64,000 nucleotides of DNA from [Empedobacter] haloabium (GTDB lineage Bacteria > Pseudomonadota > Gammaproteobacteria > Burkholderiales > Burkholderiaceae_D): assembly GCA_008011715.2 (NCBI GenBank), contig CP136508.1:1860001-1924000 (forward strand). Direction: 5' to 3'. The position numbers and the translations under genes are program-made. Each line of letters opens with the position of its first letter. The stretch's first letter is position 1. This document shows, in pieces, positions 1 through 7,488 of the stretch. The notes below the pieces were generated by a model. It was not told where the DNA came from. It saw only the letters and a list, made by a program, of their open reading frames with translations, and made no database searches.

Positions 1-1
1 C

Positions 2-229
2 CGTTCGCTGCTCGTCACGCGCGACCGCCTGCAATCGGAGAAATTCCACCTGACGCACGAGTTCCTGGCGCACTCGCTGGGCGTGCGCCGCGTCGGCGTC
101 ACCAAGGCCGCCAGCGCGCTGCAGAACCAGAAGCTGATCTCCTATAGCCGCGGCAATATCGAGATCCTCGATTCGAACGGGTTGGAGGCGGTGTCATGCC
201 GCTGTTACGACCTCGTGAAGGATCGTTGA
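2..229 (+). CDS. Crp/Fnr-family transcriptional regulator, C-terminal part (5' end outside window)
   Basis: The first 75 codons visible are the winged-helix DNA-binding end of a Crp/Fnr-type regulator, closed by TGA. The stretch [20 protein letters not shown] aligns with the Crp helix-turn-helix and is followed by the wing ([13 protein letters not shown]). At the place of E. coli Crp Arg180-Glu181 the protein has Arg-Val, so its DNA specificity should differ from classical TGTGA sites. The cyclic-nucleotide or haem-binding N-terminal domain lies upstream of the window, so the effector cannot be read. It is a candidate reader of the TGCG-N4-CGCA boxes found downstream; that link is inference. 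Family call is firm, function is not. Confidence 0.85.
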   Translation, partial: RSLLVTRDRLQSEKFHLTHEFLAHSLGVRRVGVTKAASALQNQKLISYSRGNIEILDSNGLEAVSCRCYDLVKDR

Positions 230-303
230 GCGCGCACTGATCCCCTGATCGGCTCTTCCTGCCTGCTACCATGGCGGTCTTGAACCCTGTGGAGGTGGTA
301 GTC

Positions 304-633
304 ATGTACAAACGTGTGGAAACCTGGCCGGACGATGCCGATGGCGAGGTGTTGCGCTTGCTGGCGGAAAGTGGATTCGACTTCTCCGCCGAGGTGCCGA
401 TCGAATTCAATGTGGACGTGGAAGAGTGGCCCCCTGAGGAAGCGCTGCTGGCCGAGCTGCGCAAGCATTACGATGACGTCGAATGCGTGGAGGCGGAAGA
501 TGGCGACCGCTTCGTCCAGTTCGTCGTCACGAGCCGCGTCAGCTATGAGCTCGTCACGTCGGTGCAGCGCGCCGCGACCGAGCTGGCGGCGCCGTTCGGC
601 GGGTGGTGCGATTCGTGGGGTGCAAATGCTTGA
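304..633 (+). CDS. RraB-like regulator of ribonuclease activity
   Basis: A 109-residue acidic cytosolic protein resembling the RraB / ribonuclease E inhibitor B family: it starts YKRVETWPDDADGEVLRLL and contains a central VDVEEWPPEEALLAELRKHY block. In E. coli RraB binds the RNase E scaffold and lowers its activity. The ATG at 304 is chosen because a strong GGAGGT lies at 291-296; an in-frame ATG at 271 would add 11 residues without such a site. It stands alone and faces the OsmB-like gene, with a perfect palindrome between them. Family assignment is by pattern, so the RNase E link is moderately sure only. Confidence 0.7.
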   Translation: MYKRVETWPDDADGEVLRLLAESGFDFSAEVPIEFNVDVEEWPPEEALLAELRKHYDDVECVEAEDGDRFVQFVVTSRVSYELVTSVQRAATELAAPFGGWCDSWGANA

Positions 634-645
634 GTAAAAACCCAA

Positions 646-669
646 GGGGACAGGCCGCGGCCTGTCCCC
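646..669. repeat. Perfect 24-bp palindrome between convergent genes
   Basis: GGGGACAGGCCG followed by its exact reverse complement. It lies 12 nt after the RraB-like stop and 20 nt before the stop of the converging OsmB-like gene. The GGGGACAG arm is shared with the repeat elements at 40331 and 58652. It is probably a bidirectional terminator or REP-type element. Confidence 0.7.
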
Positions 670-689
670 GGTGTCGATACGTGGTGGTA

Positions 690-912
690 TCAGCGGCTCG
701 GCTTGCTGGTCTGGTTGCCGATGACGCCGCCGACGGCCGCGCCGCCGACCGTGCCCAGCGCCGAGCCGCCCGACAGGGCCGAGGCCGGCCACGGCGCCGA
801 CGCCGGCGCCGATGGCCGTGTTGCGGTCCTGCGTGGACATGCCGGAGCAGGCGGTCAGGCCCATGACGGCGCCGGCGATGGTGAGACGCATTGCGATCTG
901 TTTGGCATTCAT
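690..912 (-). pseudogene. OsmB-like glycine-zipper lipoprotein, apparent frameshift
   Basis: The reading frame begins MNAKQIAMRLTIAGAVMGL with a lipobox (LTAC) and a glycine-zipper start (NTAIGAGVGAVAG), preceded by an AAGGAGAAC ribosome site. Near 781-790 the frame breaks. Removing one base restores SALSGGSALGTVGGAAVGG and a TGA at 690-692, giving the expected OsmB-like membrane-spanning Gly zipper of about 73 residues. Without the shift the frame runs on in Arg-rich nonsense to about 205, across the RraB gene. OsmB-type proteins are small osmotically induced outer-membrane lipoproteins. A single-base sequencing error in the GC-rich tract is as likely as a real mutation. Confidence 0.65.
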
Positions 913-977
913 GATGTTCTCCTTGGGTGAGCGGCCCGTTGCACGGGCACTTGAGTCATTGCGTTAAGCAGGGTGGA

Positions 978-1328
978 TTACTTCGCGGCGTCCTTGAGCT
1001 TCATGTCGTTCCTGACCACCTTCACGCCGGCCACGCTGCGGGCGGCAGCCACGGCGGTGTCGATCTCCTGCTGGCTGGCCGCGAAGCCGGACAGGCGTAC
1101 TTCGCCGTCATAGCTTTCCACGGCGATGTCGGCCGGATTGATGCCTGGCTGCTGGGCCAGGCCCGCCAGCACGCTGTTCGTCAGCGCCGCGTCGGTGACG
1201 GCGGCGCTGTTGGACGAATTGGCCAAGGCGCCGGTGGCCGGCGCCGGGGCATTGGTCGAGGCGCATGCCACCAGCGTGGCCAGCACCAGGCCGGACACGA
1301 TGGTCGGCAGGGAAGTCAGGTTGTTCAT
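978..1328 (-). CDS. BON-domain periplasmic lipoprotein
   Basis: 116 residues. The N terminus (MNNLTSLPTIVSGLVLATLVAC) is a lipoprotein signal with the lipobox Cys near residue 22. A short linker and one BON domain follow (VLAGLAQQPGINPADIAVES, then GEVRLSGFA and a VAGVKVVRNDMKLK end). BON domains of the OsmY type bind membranes and occur in envelope-stress proteins. The ATG at 1326-1328 follows GGAGCG; a longer frame to 1385 lacks a signal sequence. A second BON lipoprotein lies at 10765. Function is known only at domain level. Confidence 0.85.
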   Translation of the reverse strand: MNNLTSLPTIVSGLVLATLVACASTNAPAPATGALANSSNSAAVTDAALTNSVLAGLAQQPGINPADIAVESYDGEVRLSGFAASQQEIDTAVAAARSVAGVKVVRNDMKLKDAAK

Positions 1329-1400
1329 TGCACGCTCCTTGTCTCGAATGATGTTTTCGCTGCGCAGCCGACGCTGCTGCATCAACGGTTTCAGGATAAG

Positions 1401-1458
1401 AAAAGGGTATAAACCGTTCTGTTCGCCATCGCACCCAGTAACGGTTTGTTACCCTTTT
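1401..1458. terminator. Imperfect inverted repeat downstream of the AsmA gene
   Basis: AAAAGGGTATAAACCGTT at 1401-1418 pairs with AACGGTTTGTTACCCTTTT at 1440-1458, with one inserted base and a 21-nt loop. Read on the minus strand it follows the AsmA stop and its far arm ends in a run of T, so a terminator is likely. It also lies upstream of the BON gene and could be an operator. Confidence 0.45.
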
Positions 1459-1486
1459 GTCGCGCTTCGGCTCGCTTCGGTGCGCT

Positions 1487-3562
1487 TCATTTGCCTTTCA
1501 CCTGCTCGGCGGTCGGCCGCTTCGAGGCCGGCAATTGCTTGCCCGGCGGCGGTGCCGAGGGCTTTGCTGTCGACTGCGCCAGCAGCTTGGCGCAGTCCAC
1601 GCCGCCGCCACCGCCGTGGATCAGCGGAATCACGGCGGCCACCGGCGCCGCCAGCGTGGCCAGCGCGATGGCGCCGCCAGCACGCATCGCCAGCACGCCC
1701 TTGTCGATGGCAACGTCGGGCTGCTTGAAGCTGCCGCGCACGTAGATCGGCGAACGCAGCGAGACGATGCGCAGGCCCTTGCTGTCCGGCTTCAGGGTCA
1801 GGTCCATCTTCTCGTCCGCCAGGCTGACGGCGCCATTGATGTGCAGGGTGGCGTCGGTCGTGTCGACGATGAACGAGCGCGTCTGCGCCACGCCGTTCGT
1901 CACGGCGAAGTCGCCGGCCAGGCAGTTCATCTGCACCGGCTTGTCGCCCACCAGCTTCGTCACGACGATGCTGCCCACGTTCAGGCCCATCTGCTCCAGC
2001 AGCATCTTGCTGATCGTGCCCTGGCTGACGGTCGCCTTGACCTCGCCGTTCGACGCGGCCAGCAGCGTGGCCACCGAGTTCCCCGTGGCGGACAGCCTGG
2101 CCTCCGCGTTGATTTCGCCCACCGTGGCCTGCTTGATCTGCTCCACGTTCGGGAACAGCTCCTTGATCTTGATGTGGCGACCCTTGACGTCCAGGTTGGC
2201 CGCGATCGCGTCCTTGACCTGCTTGCCGCTGCCGTCCAGCTTGACGGTGGACGCCATGCTGCCGCCGGCGAAGTCGAAGTTCAGCGGCGTCAGTTTCAGC
2301 ACGCCGTCGTTCAGGTGGAACTCCGTGTACAGTTTGCTGATGGGCAGTTGCGCCGTGCGCGTGATGCGGTCGGCCTTGAAGCTGACGTCGGCGTCGATGC
2401 TGGTCCAGCGTTCGGTGCGGAACTTCTCGACCGGCAGCACCTTGTCGGCCGGCTGCACGGCCTCGACGCCGCGTTCCTTCTTCTTCTCGTTCGAGTCGGC
2501 GCCGATCAGCGGACCCAGGTCGGCGAACTGCAGCAGCTTCGAATGCACGGTGCCGGTCAGGTGGCCGCGCGGCTTCTTTTGCTGGTAGGCCAGCTTGCCG
2601 CCGATGTCGGACGAGCCCACCTTGCCGACGAAGTTATCGTAGGTCCACTTGCTGTTGCCCTTGGCCAGCTGGCCGACCAGGTGGCCATGCGTGGAGAACG
2701 GCGGCGTCTCCGGCAGCACCAGGCCCGTGATCGGGTACAGCCGCGCCATGCTGGCGCCGGACACCTTCAGGTTCATGTCGATGCCGGCCAGCTTGGCAGG
2801 ATTGACCAGCGTGCCTTCGGCGGCCACCGAGACCAGGCCGATCTTGGCATCCGCCAGGATGGGGAAGGGCACGCTCGCATCCTGCAGCGACAGCACGGCG
2901 CCGGTCTTGCCGGTGCCGCTGATGGGCGCGTCGTTCCATTGGCCCGACAGCTTCCAGCCGACACCGTACTTGCGATCGTTGTCCAGCGTGTCGACCTGCG
3001 CGGTGGCGTCGATGTGCTCGACACCGTCGACGAAGCGGATACTGCCCTTGCTGAACACGACGCGGTCCAGGTCCAGCTCCCACTTCGATTTCTTTTCCTT
3101 TTTTTCGAACGTCCAGTTGTTGCTGCCGTCGGCCGTGCGGCGCAGGTAGACGCTGGGCGAGCGGAACGCCAGCTCGGGGATCGAGATCGTCTGGTGCAGC
3201 AGCGCGAACGGGTTGAGCGAGAACGACACGGCGTCCACGCTGGCCATGTCGGCCGGCACGCCATCCTTGCCCACCATGGCGGTCGGATTGCCCAGGTGCA
3301 CATCGCGCGCCACCAGGTGCGGCCAGGGGATCCAGTCGCGCCAGCTGCGGTCCTGTGGCGCGCGCGGCTGCTTTTCCCACGTCAGGGAGAGGTCGCCGCG
3401 GATGGCGAACGGGCGCTCGATGGCTTCGCTGGTCTTCGCGTTCAGCCAGGGGCGCGCCTTGTTCCAGTCATAGTTGAGCAAGACGACGAGGGCGATGGCG
3501 GGGATGGCGACGACGGTGCCGCCCACGGCCAGCGCGATCTTGGTTCGACGAGGCATTGTCAT
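1487..3562 (-). CDS. AsmA-family envelope protein
   Basis: 691 residues. One N-terminal membrane anchor (IALAVGGTVVAIPAIALVVL, residues about 8-28) precedes a long periplasmic body typical of AsmA/YhdP relatives: the N-terminal module with LSLTWEKQPRAPQDRSWRDW and LGNPTAM, and the C-terminal AsmA region with GEINAEARLSATGNSVATLL and MDLTLKPDSKGLRIVSLRSP. Family members are thought to bridge the periplasm for phospholipid transport or to influence outer-membrane protein assembly. The start codon is preceded by AAAGG at good spacing. It is not obviously in an operon. Family firm, substrate unknown. Confidence 0.88.
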   Translation of the reverse strand: MTMPRRTKIALAVGGTVVAIPAIALVVLLNYDWNKARPWLNAKTSEAIERPFAIRGDLSLTWEKQPRAPQDRSWRDWIPWPHLVARDVHLGNPTAMVGKDGVPADMASVDAVSFSLNPFALLHQTISIPELAFRSPSVYLRRTADGSNNWTFEKKEKKSKWELDLDRVVFSKGSIRFVDGVEHIDATAQVDTLDNDRKYGVGWKLSGQWNDAPISGTGKTGAVLSLQDASVPFPILADAKIGLVSVAAEGTLVNPAKLAGIDMNLKVSGASMARLYPITGLVLPETPPFSTHGHLVGQLAKGNSKWTYDNFVGKVGSSDIGGKLAYQQKKPRGHLTGTVHSKLLQFADLGPLIGADSNEKKKERGVEAVQPADKVLPVEKFRTERWTSIDADVSFKADRITRTAQLPISKLYTEFHLNDGVLKLTPLNFDFAGGSMASTVKLDGSGKQVKDAIAANLDVKGRHIKIKELFPNVEQIKQATVGEINAEARLSATGNSVATLLAASNGEVKATVSQGTISKMLLEQMGLNVGSIVVTKLVGDKPVQMNCLAGDFAVTNGVAQTRSFIVDTTDATLHINGAVSLADEKMDLTLKPDSKGLRIVSLRSPIYVRGSFKQPDVAIDKGVLAMRAGGAIALATLAAPVAAVIPLIHGGGGGVDCAKLLAQSTAKPSAPPPGKQLPASKRPTAEQVKGK

Positions 3563-3623
3563 GGCAGAGCCTTTCTGTTTTGGATACGCCTGACGACCTT
3601 ACACGATGGCTTTCGCAAGCAAT

Positions 3624-3637
3624 GTGCGGTTCCGCAC
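3624..3637. promoter_or_regulatory. TGCG-N4-CGCA palindrome (box 1)
   Basis: GTGCG GTTC CGCAC, 128 bp upstream of the DUF4398 lipoprotein start. It has the same two-fold design as five other boxes in the first 21 kb and the overall spacing of a Crp/Fnr-type site (GTGC-N6-GCAC). Operator function is inferred. Confidence 0.45.
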
Positions 3638-3682
3638 CGTAAGTAGCCACACTTTGCGGCGTGCGCACGCTTGCTGCCATAT

Positions 3683-3696
3683 GTGCGGCAGCGTAC
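3683..3696. promoter_or_regulatory. TGCG-N4-CGCA-like box (box 2)
   Basis: GTGCG GCAG CGTAC, one mismatch from the palindrome, centred 59 bp downstream of box 1 and 69 bp before the start codon at 3765. Two boxes ahead of one operon strengthen the operator idea. Confidence 0.4.
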
Positions 3697-3764
3697 TGAA
3701 GGGATGTTGTCCGTTAGGCTATAACTTCACCATCACGACCGTTCAACTTCAGAGGAGAAAAAGA

Positions 3765-4151
3765 ATGAGCCCTCGTCTTACCCTGCCGGCAGTCGCGGCA
3801 ACCGTGGTTTCCGCATTGTTGCTGTCGGCTTGTGCCAGCCAGAAAGCCCCCGCGACGGCCGACGTGGCCGTCTCGCAGGCCGCCGTCGAAAGCGCGGCCC
3901 AGGCCGGCGCCGCCGAGCTGGCACCCGCCGAGCTGACGTCCGCCCGCGAGAAGTTCGCGCGCGCCAACCAGGCCCTGAAGGAACGCGACTACAAGCTCGC
4001 TTCCGAACTGGCGACGCAGGCCCAGGCCGAAGCGAAGCTGGCGCAGAGCAAGGCGACGTCCGCCAAGGCCACCAGCGCCGCCGATGCCGTCCAGGAAAAT
4101 ATCCGCGTGTTGCGCGAGGAACTGGATCGCGCCAACAGCGCCAACAAGTAA
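3765..4151 (+). CDS. DUF4398-domain lipoprotein
   Basis: 128 residues. Lipoprotein signal with lipobox LSAC near residues 22-25, then an Ala/Glu-rich helical body (ELAPAELTSAREKFARANQA and ASELATQAQAEAKLAQSKAT) that matches DUF4398, predicted to form a coiled helical hairpin in the periplasm. The start at 3765 has AGAGGAGAAA ahead of it; the frame is open to 3606 but without a signal. The gene ends 15 nt before the OmpA-type gene, which carries the same domain, so the two are probably co-transcribed and may interact. No biochemical function is known for the family. Confidence 0.85.
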   Translation: MSPRLTLPAVAATVVSALLLSACASQKAPATADVAVSQAAVESAAQAGAAELAPAELTSAREKFARANQALKERDYKLASELATQAQAEAKLAQSKATSAKATSAADAVQENIRVLREELDRANSANK

Positions 4152-4166
4152 GAAGGAGAGCACACG

Positions 4167-5069
4167 ATGAACAAGACCTTCACGCAAAAAGCCGTCACGC
4201 CGCTGGTGCTGTCGATGGTACTGGCCCTGTCGGCCTGCAGCTCCACCCCTGTGACGACCAGCACGCTGGACCAGGCCCGCAGCGACTACACCGCTGCCCA
4301 GAACAGCTCGGTGGCGCAATACGCGCCGAACGAGTTCAAGGCCGCGACGGAAGCGCTGAACGCCGCCAACACAGCCGCGTCGAACCGCGAGGACCTGACC
4401 AAGATCGACCAGCTGGCCAGCCTGGCCAAGACCAAGATCGCCACCGCGCAGGAAGTGGCGCGCACCAAGCAGGCCGAAGCGAACCTGGCCAGCTCGGCGC
4501 AGGAACGCGAGAAGATCCGCCTGCAGGCCCGTACCGCCGAGGCCGAAGCTGCCCGCCGCAACGCCGAGCAGGCCCAGCGCGACGCCGAGGCCGCCAAGGC
4601 CCAGGCGGAGCAGGCCACGGCCGCCACGCGCGATGCGCAGGCCCAGGCGTCCGCGTTGGCCGCCCAGCTGGCCGAACTGAAGGCCAAGCAGACCGAGCGC
4701 GGCATGGTCGTCACCCTGGGCGACGTGCTGTTCAACACCGACCAGGCCGTGCTGACGTCGAGCGGCATGGCGACCGTGCAGAAGCTGGCCAACATCCTGC
4801 GCGACAACCCGGACCGCACCGTGCTGGTGGAAGGCTTCACCGACAGCACCGGCTCCACCGCGCACAACCTGGAGCTGTCGCAACGCCGCGCCGAAGCCGT
4901 GCGCGCCGCGCTGGCGCAGATGGGCATCGAGCGCAGCCGCGTGGACACGCGTGGCTATGGCGAAGCGTATCCGGTTGCCAGCAACAACTCGGCCGGCGAC
5001 CGCCAGCTGAACCGCCGCGTCGAGATCGTGCTGTCCGAAGCCGGCAAGCCGATCCAGGCCCGTCGTTAA
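4167..5069 (+). CDS. DUF4398-OmpA fusion lipoprotein
   Basis: 300 residues: lipoprotein signal (LALSAC, residues about 19-24), a DUF4398-like helical hairpin (about 30-110), a long Ala/Glu/Arg coiled coil (about 110-175), and a C-terminal OmpA/MotB peptidoglycan-binding domain (about 180-295) with VLVEGFTDSTGSTAHNLELS and NRRVEIVLSE. The OmpA module should bind meso-diaminopimelate in peptidoglycan while the lipid anchor sits in the outer membrane. The ribosome site is AAGGAGAG. Second gene of a stress-type operon. Assignment by domains is secure; the physiological role is inferred as envelope stabilisation. Confidence 0.9.
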   Translation: MNKTFTQKAVTPLVLSMVLALSACSSTPVTTSTLDQARSDYTAAQNSSVAQYAPNEFKAATEALNAANTAASNREDLTKIDQLASLAKTKIATAQEVARTKQAEANLASSAQEREKIRLQARTAEAEAARRNAEQAQRDAEAAKAQAEQATAATRDAQAQASALAAQLAELKAKQTERGMVVTLGDVLFNTDQAVLTSSGMATVQKLANILRDNPDRTVLVEGFTDSTGSTAHNLELSQRRAEAVRAALAQMGIERSRVDTRGYGEAYPVASNNSAGDRQLNRRVEIVLSEAGKPIQARR

Positions 5070-5087
5070 TTTTTACTTAGGAAGATC

Positions 5088-5624
5088 ATGTCCGACAACA
5101 CCCCTACCCAGGCCAGCGGCATCGATACCGCGGCCATCCGGGCCGCCGCGCAGAACATGGCGGACGGTCCGGTCACGGCAGGCTACAAGGGCGACCGCGA
5201 AGCCGTGCTGAAAATGCTGAACGACGCGCTGGCCACCGAGCTGGTCTGCATCAACCGCTACAAGCGGCATTACTACACGGTCAGCGGCCGTGCCAACTCG
5301 GGCATCAAGGCGGAGTTCCTCGAGCATGCCAACGAGGAAGAGCAGCACGCCGACTGGCTGGCCGAACGCATCGTCCAGCTGAACGGCCAGCCCGACTACA
5401 ACCCCGCGACCTTGCTGGCACGCAGTCACGCCGAGTATGATGAGTCGATGGAAGTACAGTCGATGGTCCGTGCCAACCTGATCGCCGAGCGCGTGGCGAT
5501 CGAGGCTTACCGCCAGATGATCGAGCAGATCGGCGAGACCGATCCCGTGACGAAACAGCTGTTGATCAAGATCATGGCTGAAGAGGAAGAGCACGCGGAC
5601 GACATGCGCGATCTGCTGGAGTAA
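5088..5624 (+). CDS. Ferritin-like / bacterioferritin-type protein
   Basis: 178 residues, a four-helix ferritin-like protein. Helix 1 carries ALATELVCINRYKRHYY, helix 2 EFLEHANEEEQHADWLAERI, and later helices NLIAERVAIEAYRQMIEQ and IKIMAEEEEHADDMRDLLE. The Glu and ExxH positions expected for a di-iron site are present. Such proteins store or detoxify iron and counter oxidative stress. It starts 18 nt after the OmpA-type gene behind TTAGGAAG, suggesting co-transcription. The N-terminal 40 residues are longer than in classical Bfr. Whether it binds haem or forms a cage cannot be told. Confidence 0.85.
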   Translation: MSDNTPTQASGIDTAAIRAAAQNMADGPVTAGYKGDREAVLKMLNDALATELVCINRYKRHYYTVSGRANSGIKAEFLEHANEEEQHADWLAERIVQLNGQPDYNPATLLARSHAEYDESMEVQSMVRANLIAERVAIEAYRQMIEQIGETDPVTKQLLIKIMAEEEEHADDMRDLLE

Positions 5625-5641
5625 GCACTTGCGGGAACGCC

Positions 5642-5708
5642 AGCGCGAGCCGATACTCGCGCTGCCCGGTTTTACCTTCAGTTTTCACTTAAGGGAGGCG
5701 AGCCTCCC
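5642..5708. terminator. Two hairpins between the ferritin-like and DUF883 genes
   Basis: AGCGCGAG/CTCGCGCT (5642-5663, 8-bp stem) and GGGAGGC/GCCTCCC (5693-5708, 7-bp stem). The first is followed by TTTT only after a gap, so it is a weak terminator. The second sits just ahead of the DUF883 ribosome site and could be a processing or attenuation structure. Confidence 0.4.
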
Positions 5709-5733
5709 ATACTGCCAATAAAGGAGCATCATC

Positions 5734-6036
5734 ATGCTGGAAAATAACATCAGTACCGTAAACAACGACGTGAAAACGCTGGTCAAGGATGCACAGGCCC
5801 TGTTCACCGCCGCCACCGCGCTGACGGGCGAGAAGGCCGAGGAACTGCGTGGTCGCGGCATGCGCGCGCTCGATTCGGCCCTGGCCCGTGCCCAGGAAGC
5901 CCAGGTGAAAGCCGTCGAGACGGGCAAGCAGGCTGCCGCCAGCACCGATGCCTACGTCAAGGAGAACCCATGGCGTTCGATCGCCGTGGCAGCGGGCGTC
6001 GGCCTGCTGGTCGGCGTGATCGTGGGCCGCAAATAA
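5734..6036 (+). CDS. DUF883 (ElaB/YqjD-like) membrane-anchored protein
   Basis: 100 residues. An N-terminal helical region (VNNDVKTLVKDAQALFTAAT) is followed by a C-terminal membrane segment (SIAVAAGVGLLVGVIVGRK), the classic ElaB/YqjD/YgaM layout. E. coli YqjD binds stationary-phase ribosomes at the inner membrane; that is known for the relative, not shown here. It is followed at once by a YqjE-like holin-type gene and a further small gene, recalling the E. coli yqjC-D-E-K cluster. AAAGGAG precedes the start. Confidence 0.88.
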   Translation: MLENNISTVNNDVKTLVKDAQALFTAATALTGEKAEELRGRGMRALDSALARAQEAQVKAVETGKQAAASTDAYVKENPWRSIAVAAGVGLLVGVIVGRK

Positions 6037-6057
6037 GTGGCCGTGGCTGGAGACGAC

Positions 6058-6438
6058 ATGGAACACTCCGAGCCACATCCGCCCGGCCTGATCGCCTCGC
6101 TGGCCGGGGTAGCGAAAAACAGCCTGCGGCTGGTCTTGTCGCGGGTCGAACTGGCCGCGCTGGAACTGTCGGAAGTGCGCAATCACCTGGTCCAGCTGTC
6201 GGTGCTGTTCGCGCTGTCGGTGCTGGCCGCGTGGTTCGCCATCGCCTTCGGGACCGCCACGCTGATCTACCTCGTGTGGGCCGAGCTGGGCTGGAAGATC
6301 CTGCTGATCCTGGCGGTCGTCTTCGTCATCATCGCGGCGGCTCTGATCATGTCGATCAAGAAGCTGATCCGGCAAGGCCGGCTGGCGCTGTCCGCCACGA
6401 TGGCCGAGCTGAAGGCTGACCGCGACATGTTGCTGTGA
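6058..6438 (+). CDS. YqjE / holin-X-like inner membrane protein
   Basis: 126 residues from ATG 6058, which is preceded by TGGAG; the frame could also begin at the GTG directly after the previous stop (6037). Residues about 15-50 are amphipathic; two membrane segments follow (LVQLSVLFALSVLAAWFAIA and ILLILAVVFVIIAAALIMSI) and a basic tail. This fits the phage holin family X / YqjE group that accompanies DUF883 proteins. Lysis activity is not implied; the role in the YqjD-type cluster is unknown. Confidence 0.8.
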   Translation: MEHSEPHPPGLIASLAGVAKNSLRLVLSRVELAALELSEVRNHLVQLSVLFALSVLAAWFAIAFGTATLIYLVWAELGWKILLILAVVFVIIAAALIMSIKKLIRQGRLALSATMAELKADRDMLL

Positions 6439-6448
6439 AAGGATAGCG

Positions 6449-6862
6449 ATGAGCGACAAATACGAGAACGAGGCGGGCTATGCGGCCGCCAAGGCCAGGC
6501 TGATCAAGGAGGGCGAGCTGCACCGCCTGGGCGTCGCGCACTCGAAGCACATGGTGGCGCAGAACCTGCATCCCGAGGTGCTGCTGCACGGCGCCGTCGA
6601 CATGGCCATCGCGGCCGTGCAGGCGCGCTTCGCGGGCATTTTGGCGGCCAAGACGGCCGGCATGAGCGGCGGCGACGGCTCCGGCCTGGGCGGCATGCTT
6701 GGCGGTATCAACTACAAGGCCCTGATGCCGGTGGCGATCACGGTGGCGTCCTTCATCTCGAAGCGCCGCCTGACCAAGCCGGCCTTGGCTGTTGGTACCG
6801 TTGCTGCCGCCGTGGCAGGGTGGTACTACCGCAGGAAACGCAAGGTTACCGTTACGTACTGA
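6449..6862 (+). CDS. Hypothetical small protein of the YqjD-E cluster
   Basis: 137 residues, no family recognised with confidence. The N-terminal half is hydrophilic (KYENEAGYAAAKARLIKEGE), the middle is Gly-rich (GGDGSGLGGMLGGI), and the C-terminal part has a hydrophobic stretch (PALAVGTVAAAVAGWYY) ending in a basic RRKRK tail, suggesting a membrane-associated protein. It sits in the YqjK position, after the DUF883 and holin-like genes with 10 nt spacing, and is the last gene before a strong terminator. A role with its neighbours is inferred from order alone. Confidence 0.7.
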   Translation: MSDKYENEAGYAAAKARLIKEGELHRLGVAHSKHMVAQNLHPEVLLHGAVDMAIAAVQARFAGILAAKTAGMSGGDGSGLGGMLGGINYKALMPVAITVASFISKRRLTKPALAVGTVAAAVAGWYYRRKRKVTVTY

Positions 6863-6888
6863 GCGCCGATGGCCTTGGCCGTTGGATG

Positions 6889-6914
6889 AAACGCTGCTTC
6901 GGCAGCGTTTTTTT
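6889..6914 (+). terminator. Rho-independent terminator of the stress operon
   Basis: Stem AAACGCTGC / GCAGCGTTT with a TTCG tetraloop, followed by further T residues. It lies 27 nt after the last gene. Confidence 0.9.
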
Positions 6915-7061
6915 ATGGCGCTCTCAAGAAGAAGGCGGCGGCTTGTTTTGCTTCCCGTGGCTTGCGGTCAGAAGCGTGTTTGTGCTCCGAGTCCCCTCTG
7001 AGTTACAGACACACGTAATCCAGCCTGCCTTAAGGCTAAGTCAGTTCGCTCAACGACACCG

Positions 7062-7226
7062 CTAAGTTTCCTTCGATAAATTGAACGGCTTGTTCGAAAG
7101 TGCCGCCGGGGTGTCCAGCCACGTCTCGTCGTAGCGAAAACTCAGCGGCTCTGTCGGCAGCAAGGTGCCGATCAACCCTGCCGGGCCGAACACCGACAAG
7201 GCGGCGGGGAGTGACGCGGTGTTCAT
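7062..7226 (-). pseudogene. Truncated HipA toxin, N-terminal remnant
   Basis: A 54-codon frame starts 2 nt after the stop of the HipB-like gene. It encodes FGPAGLIGTLLPTEPLSFRY followed by DETWLDTPAALS, the N-terminal part of HipA-type Ser/Thr kinases. It then stops at TAG (7062). The roughly 380 residues with the kinase core are missing, and the DNA downstream to 6915 shows no HipA-like frame. The region is clearly lower in G+C than its surroundings. The toxin is therefore dead here, leaving an orphan antitoxin-like gene. Confidence 0.75.
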
Positions 7227-7228
7227 CG

Positions 7229-7465
7229 TCAGGCTTTCCGCACGATCAGCTCGAGCCCCAGCAACCGCATGACGTCGAGTGCCTTCTGCATCTGAATCGT
7301 CTCCTTGCCGCGTTCCAGGTCGATAATGAAACGGTTGCCCAGCCCAGCCAGGCCGGAGACGTCTTCCTGGGTCATTTGTTGTTGCTTACGGGCAGCTCGG
7401 ACGAGCTCGCCCAACTGGCGTACCGATTCGATGGACGTATCGTCATCCCTTTTGTTATCGTTCAT
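7229..7465 (-). CDS. HipB-like XRE-family antitoxin/repressor
   Basis: 78 residues with a Cro/C1-type helix-turn-helix: LGELVRAARKQQQMTQEDVS, then GLAGLGNRFIIDLERGKETI, and a C-terminal ALDVMRLLGLELIVRK strand region typical of HipB. HipB dimers bind operators ahead of hipBA and neutralise the HipA kinase. It is followed with 2 nt spacing by a HipA remnant, the usual operon order. Three CGGTAAGA repeats upstream may be its operators. Because the toxin is truncated, the protein may survive as a stand-alone regulator or be decaying. Confidence 0.85.
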   Translation of the reverse strand: MNDNKRDDDTSIESVRQLGELVRAARKQQQMTQEDVSGLAGLGNRFIIDLERGKETIQMQKALDVMRLLGLELIVRKA

Positions 7466-7488
7466 CCGCCGCCTCCGAATATGCTAGA

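Noticed and set aside
205..690. Extended OsmB-like frame running across the RraB gene
   Set aside because: The sequence after the frameshift is Arg/Pro-rich without glycine-zipper character. The shifted frame gives the expected family end at 690.
1457..3646. Long open frame on the plus strand across the AsmA gene
   Set aside because: It is antisense to a well-supported AsmA protein and has His/Arg/Gln/Val-rich composition typical of GC-rich shadow frames. The same applies to long frames opposite the GGDEF-EAL, GMC, rpoD and ppc genes.
6915..7061. Continuation of hipA after the TAG
   Set aside because: Reading all three minus-strand frames gave no HipA-like sequence, so a simple nonsense mutation or frameshift does not explain the truncation.
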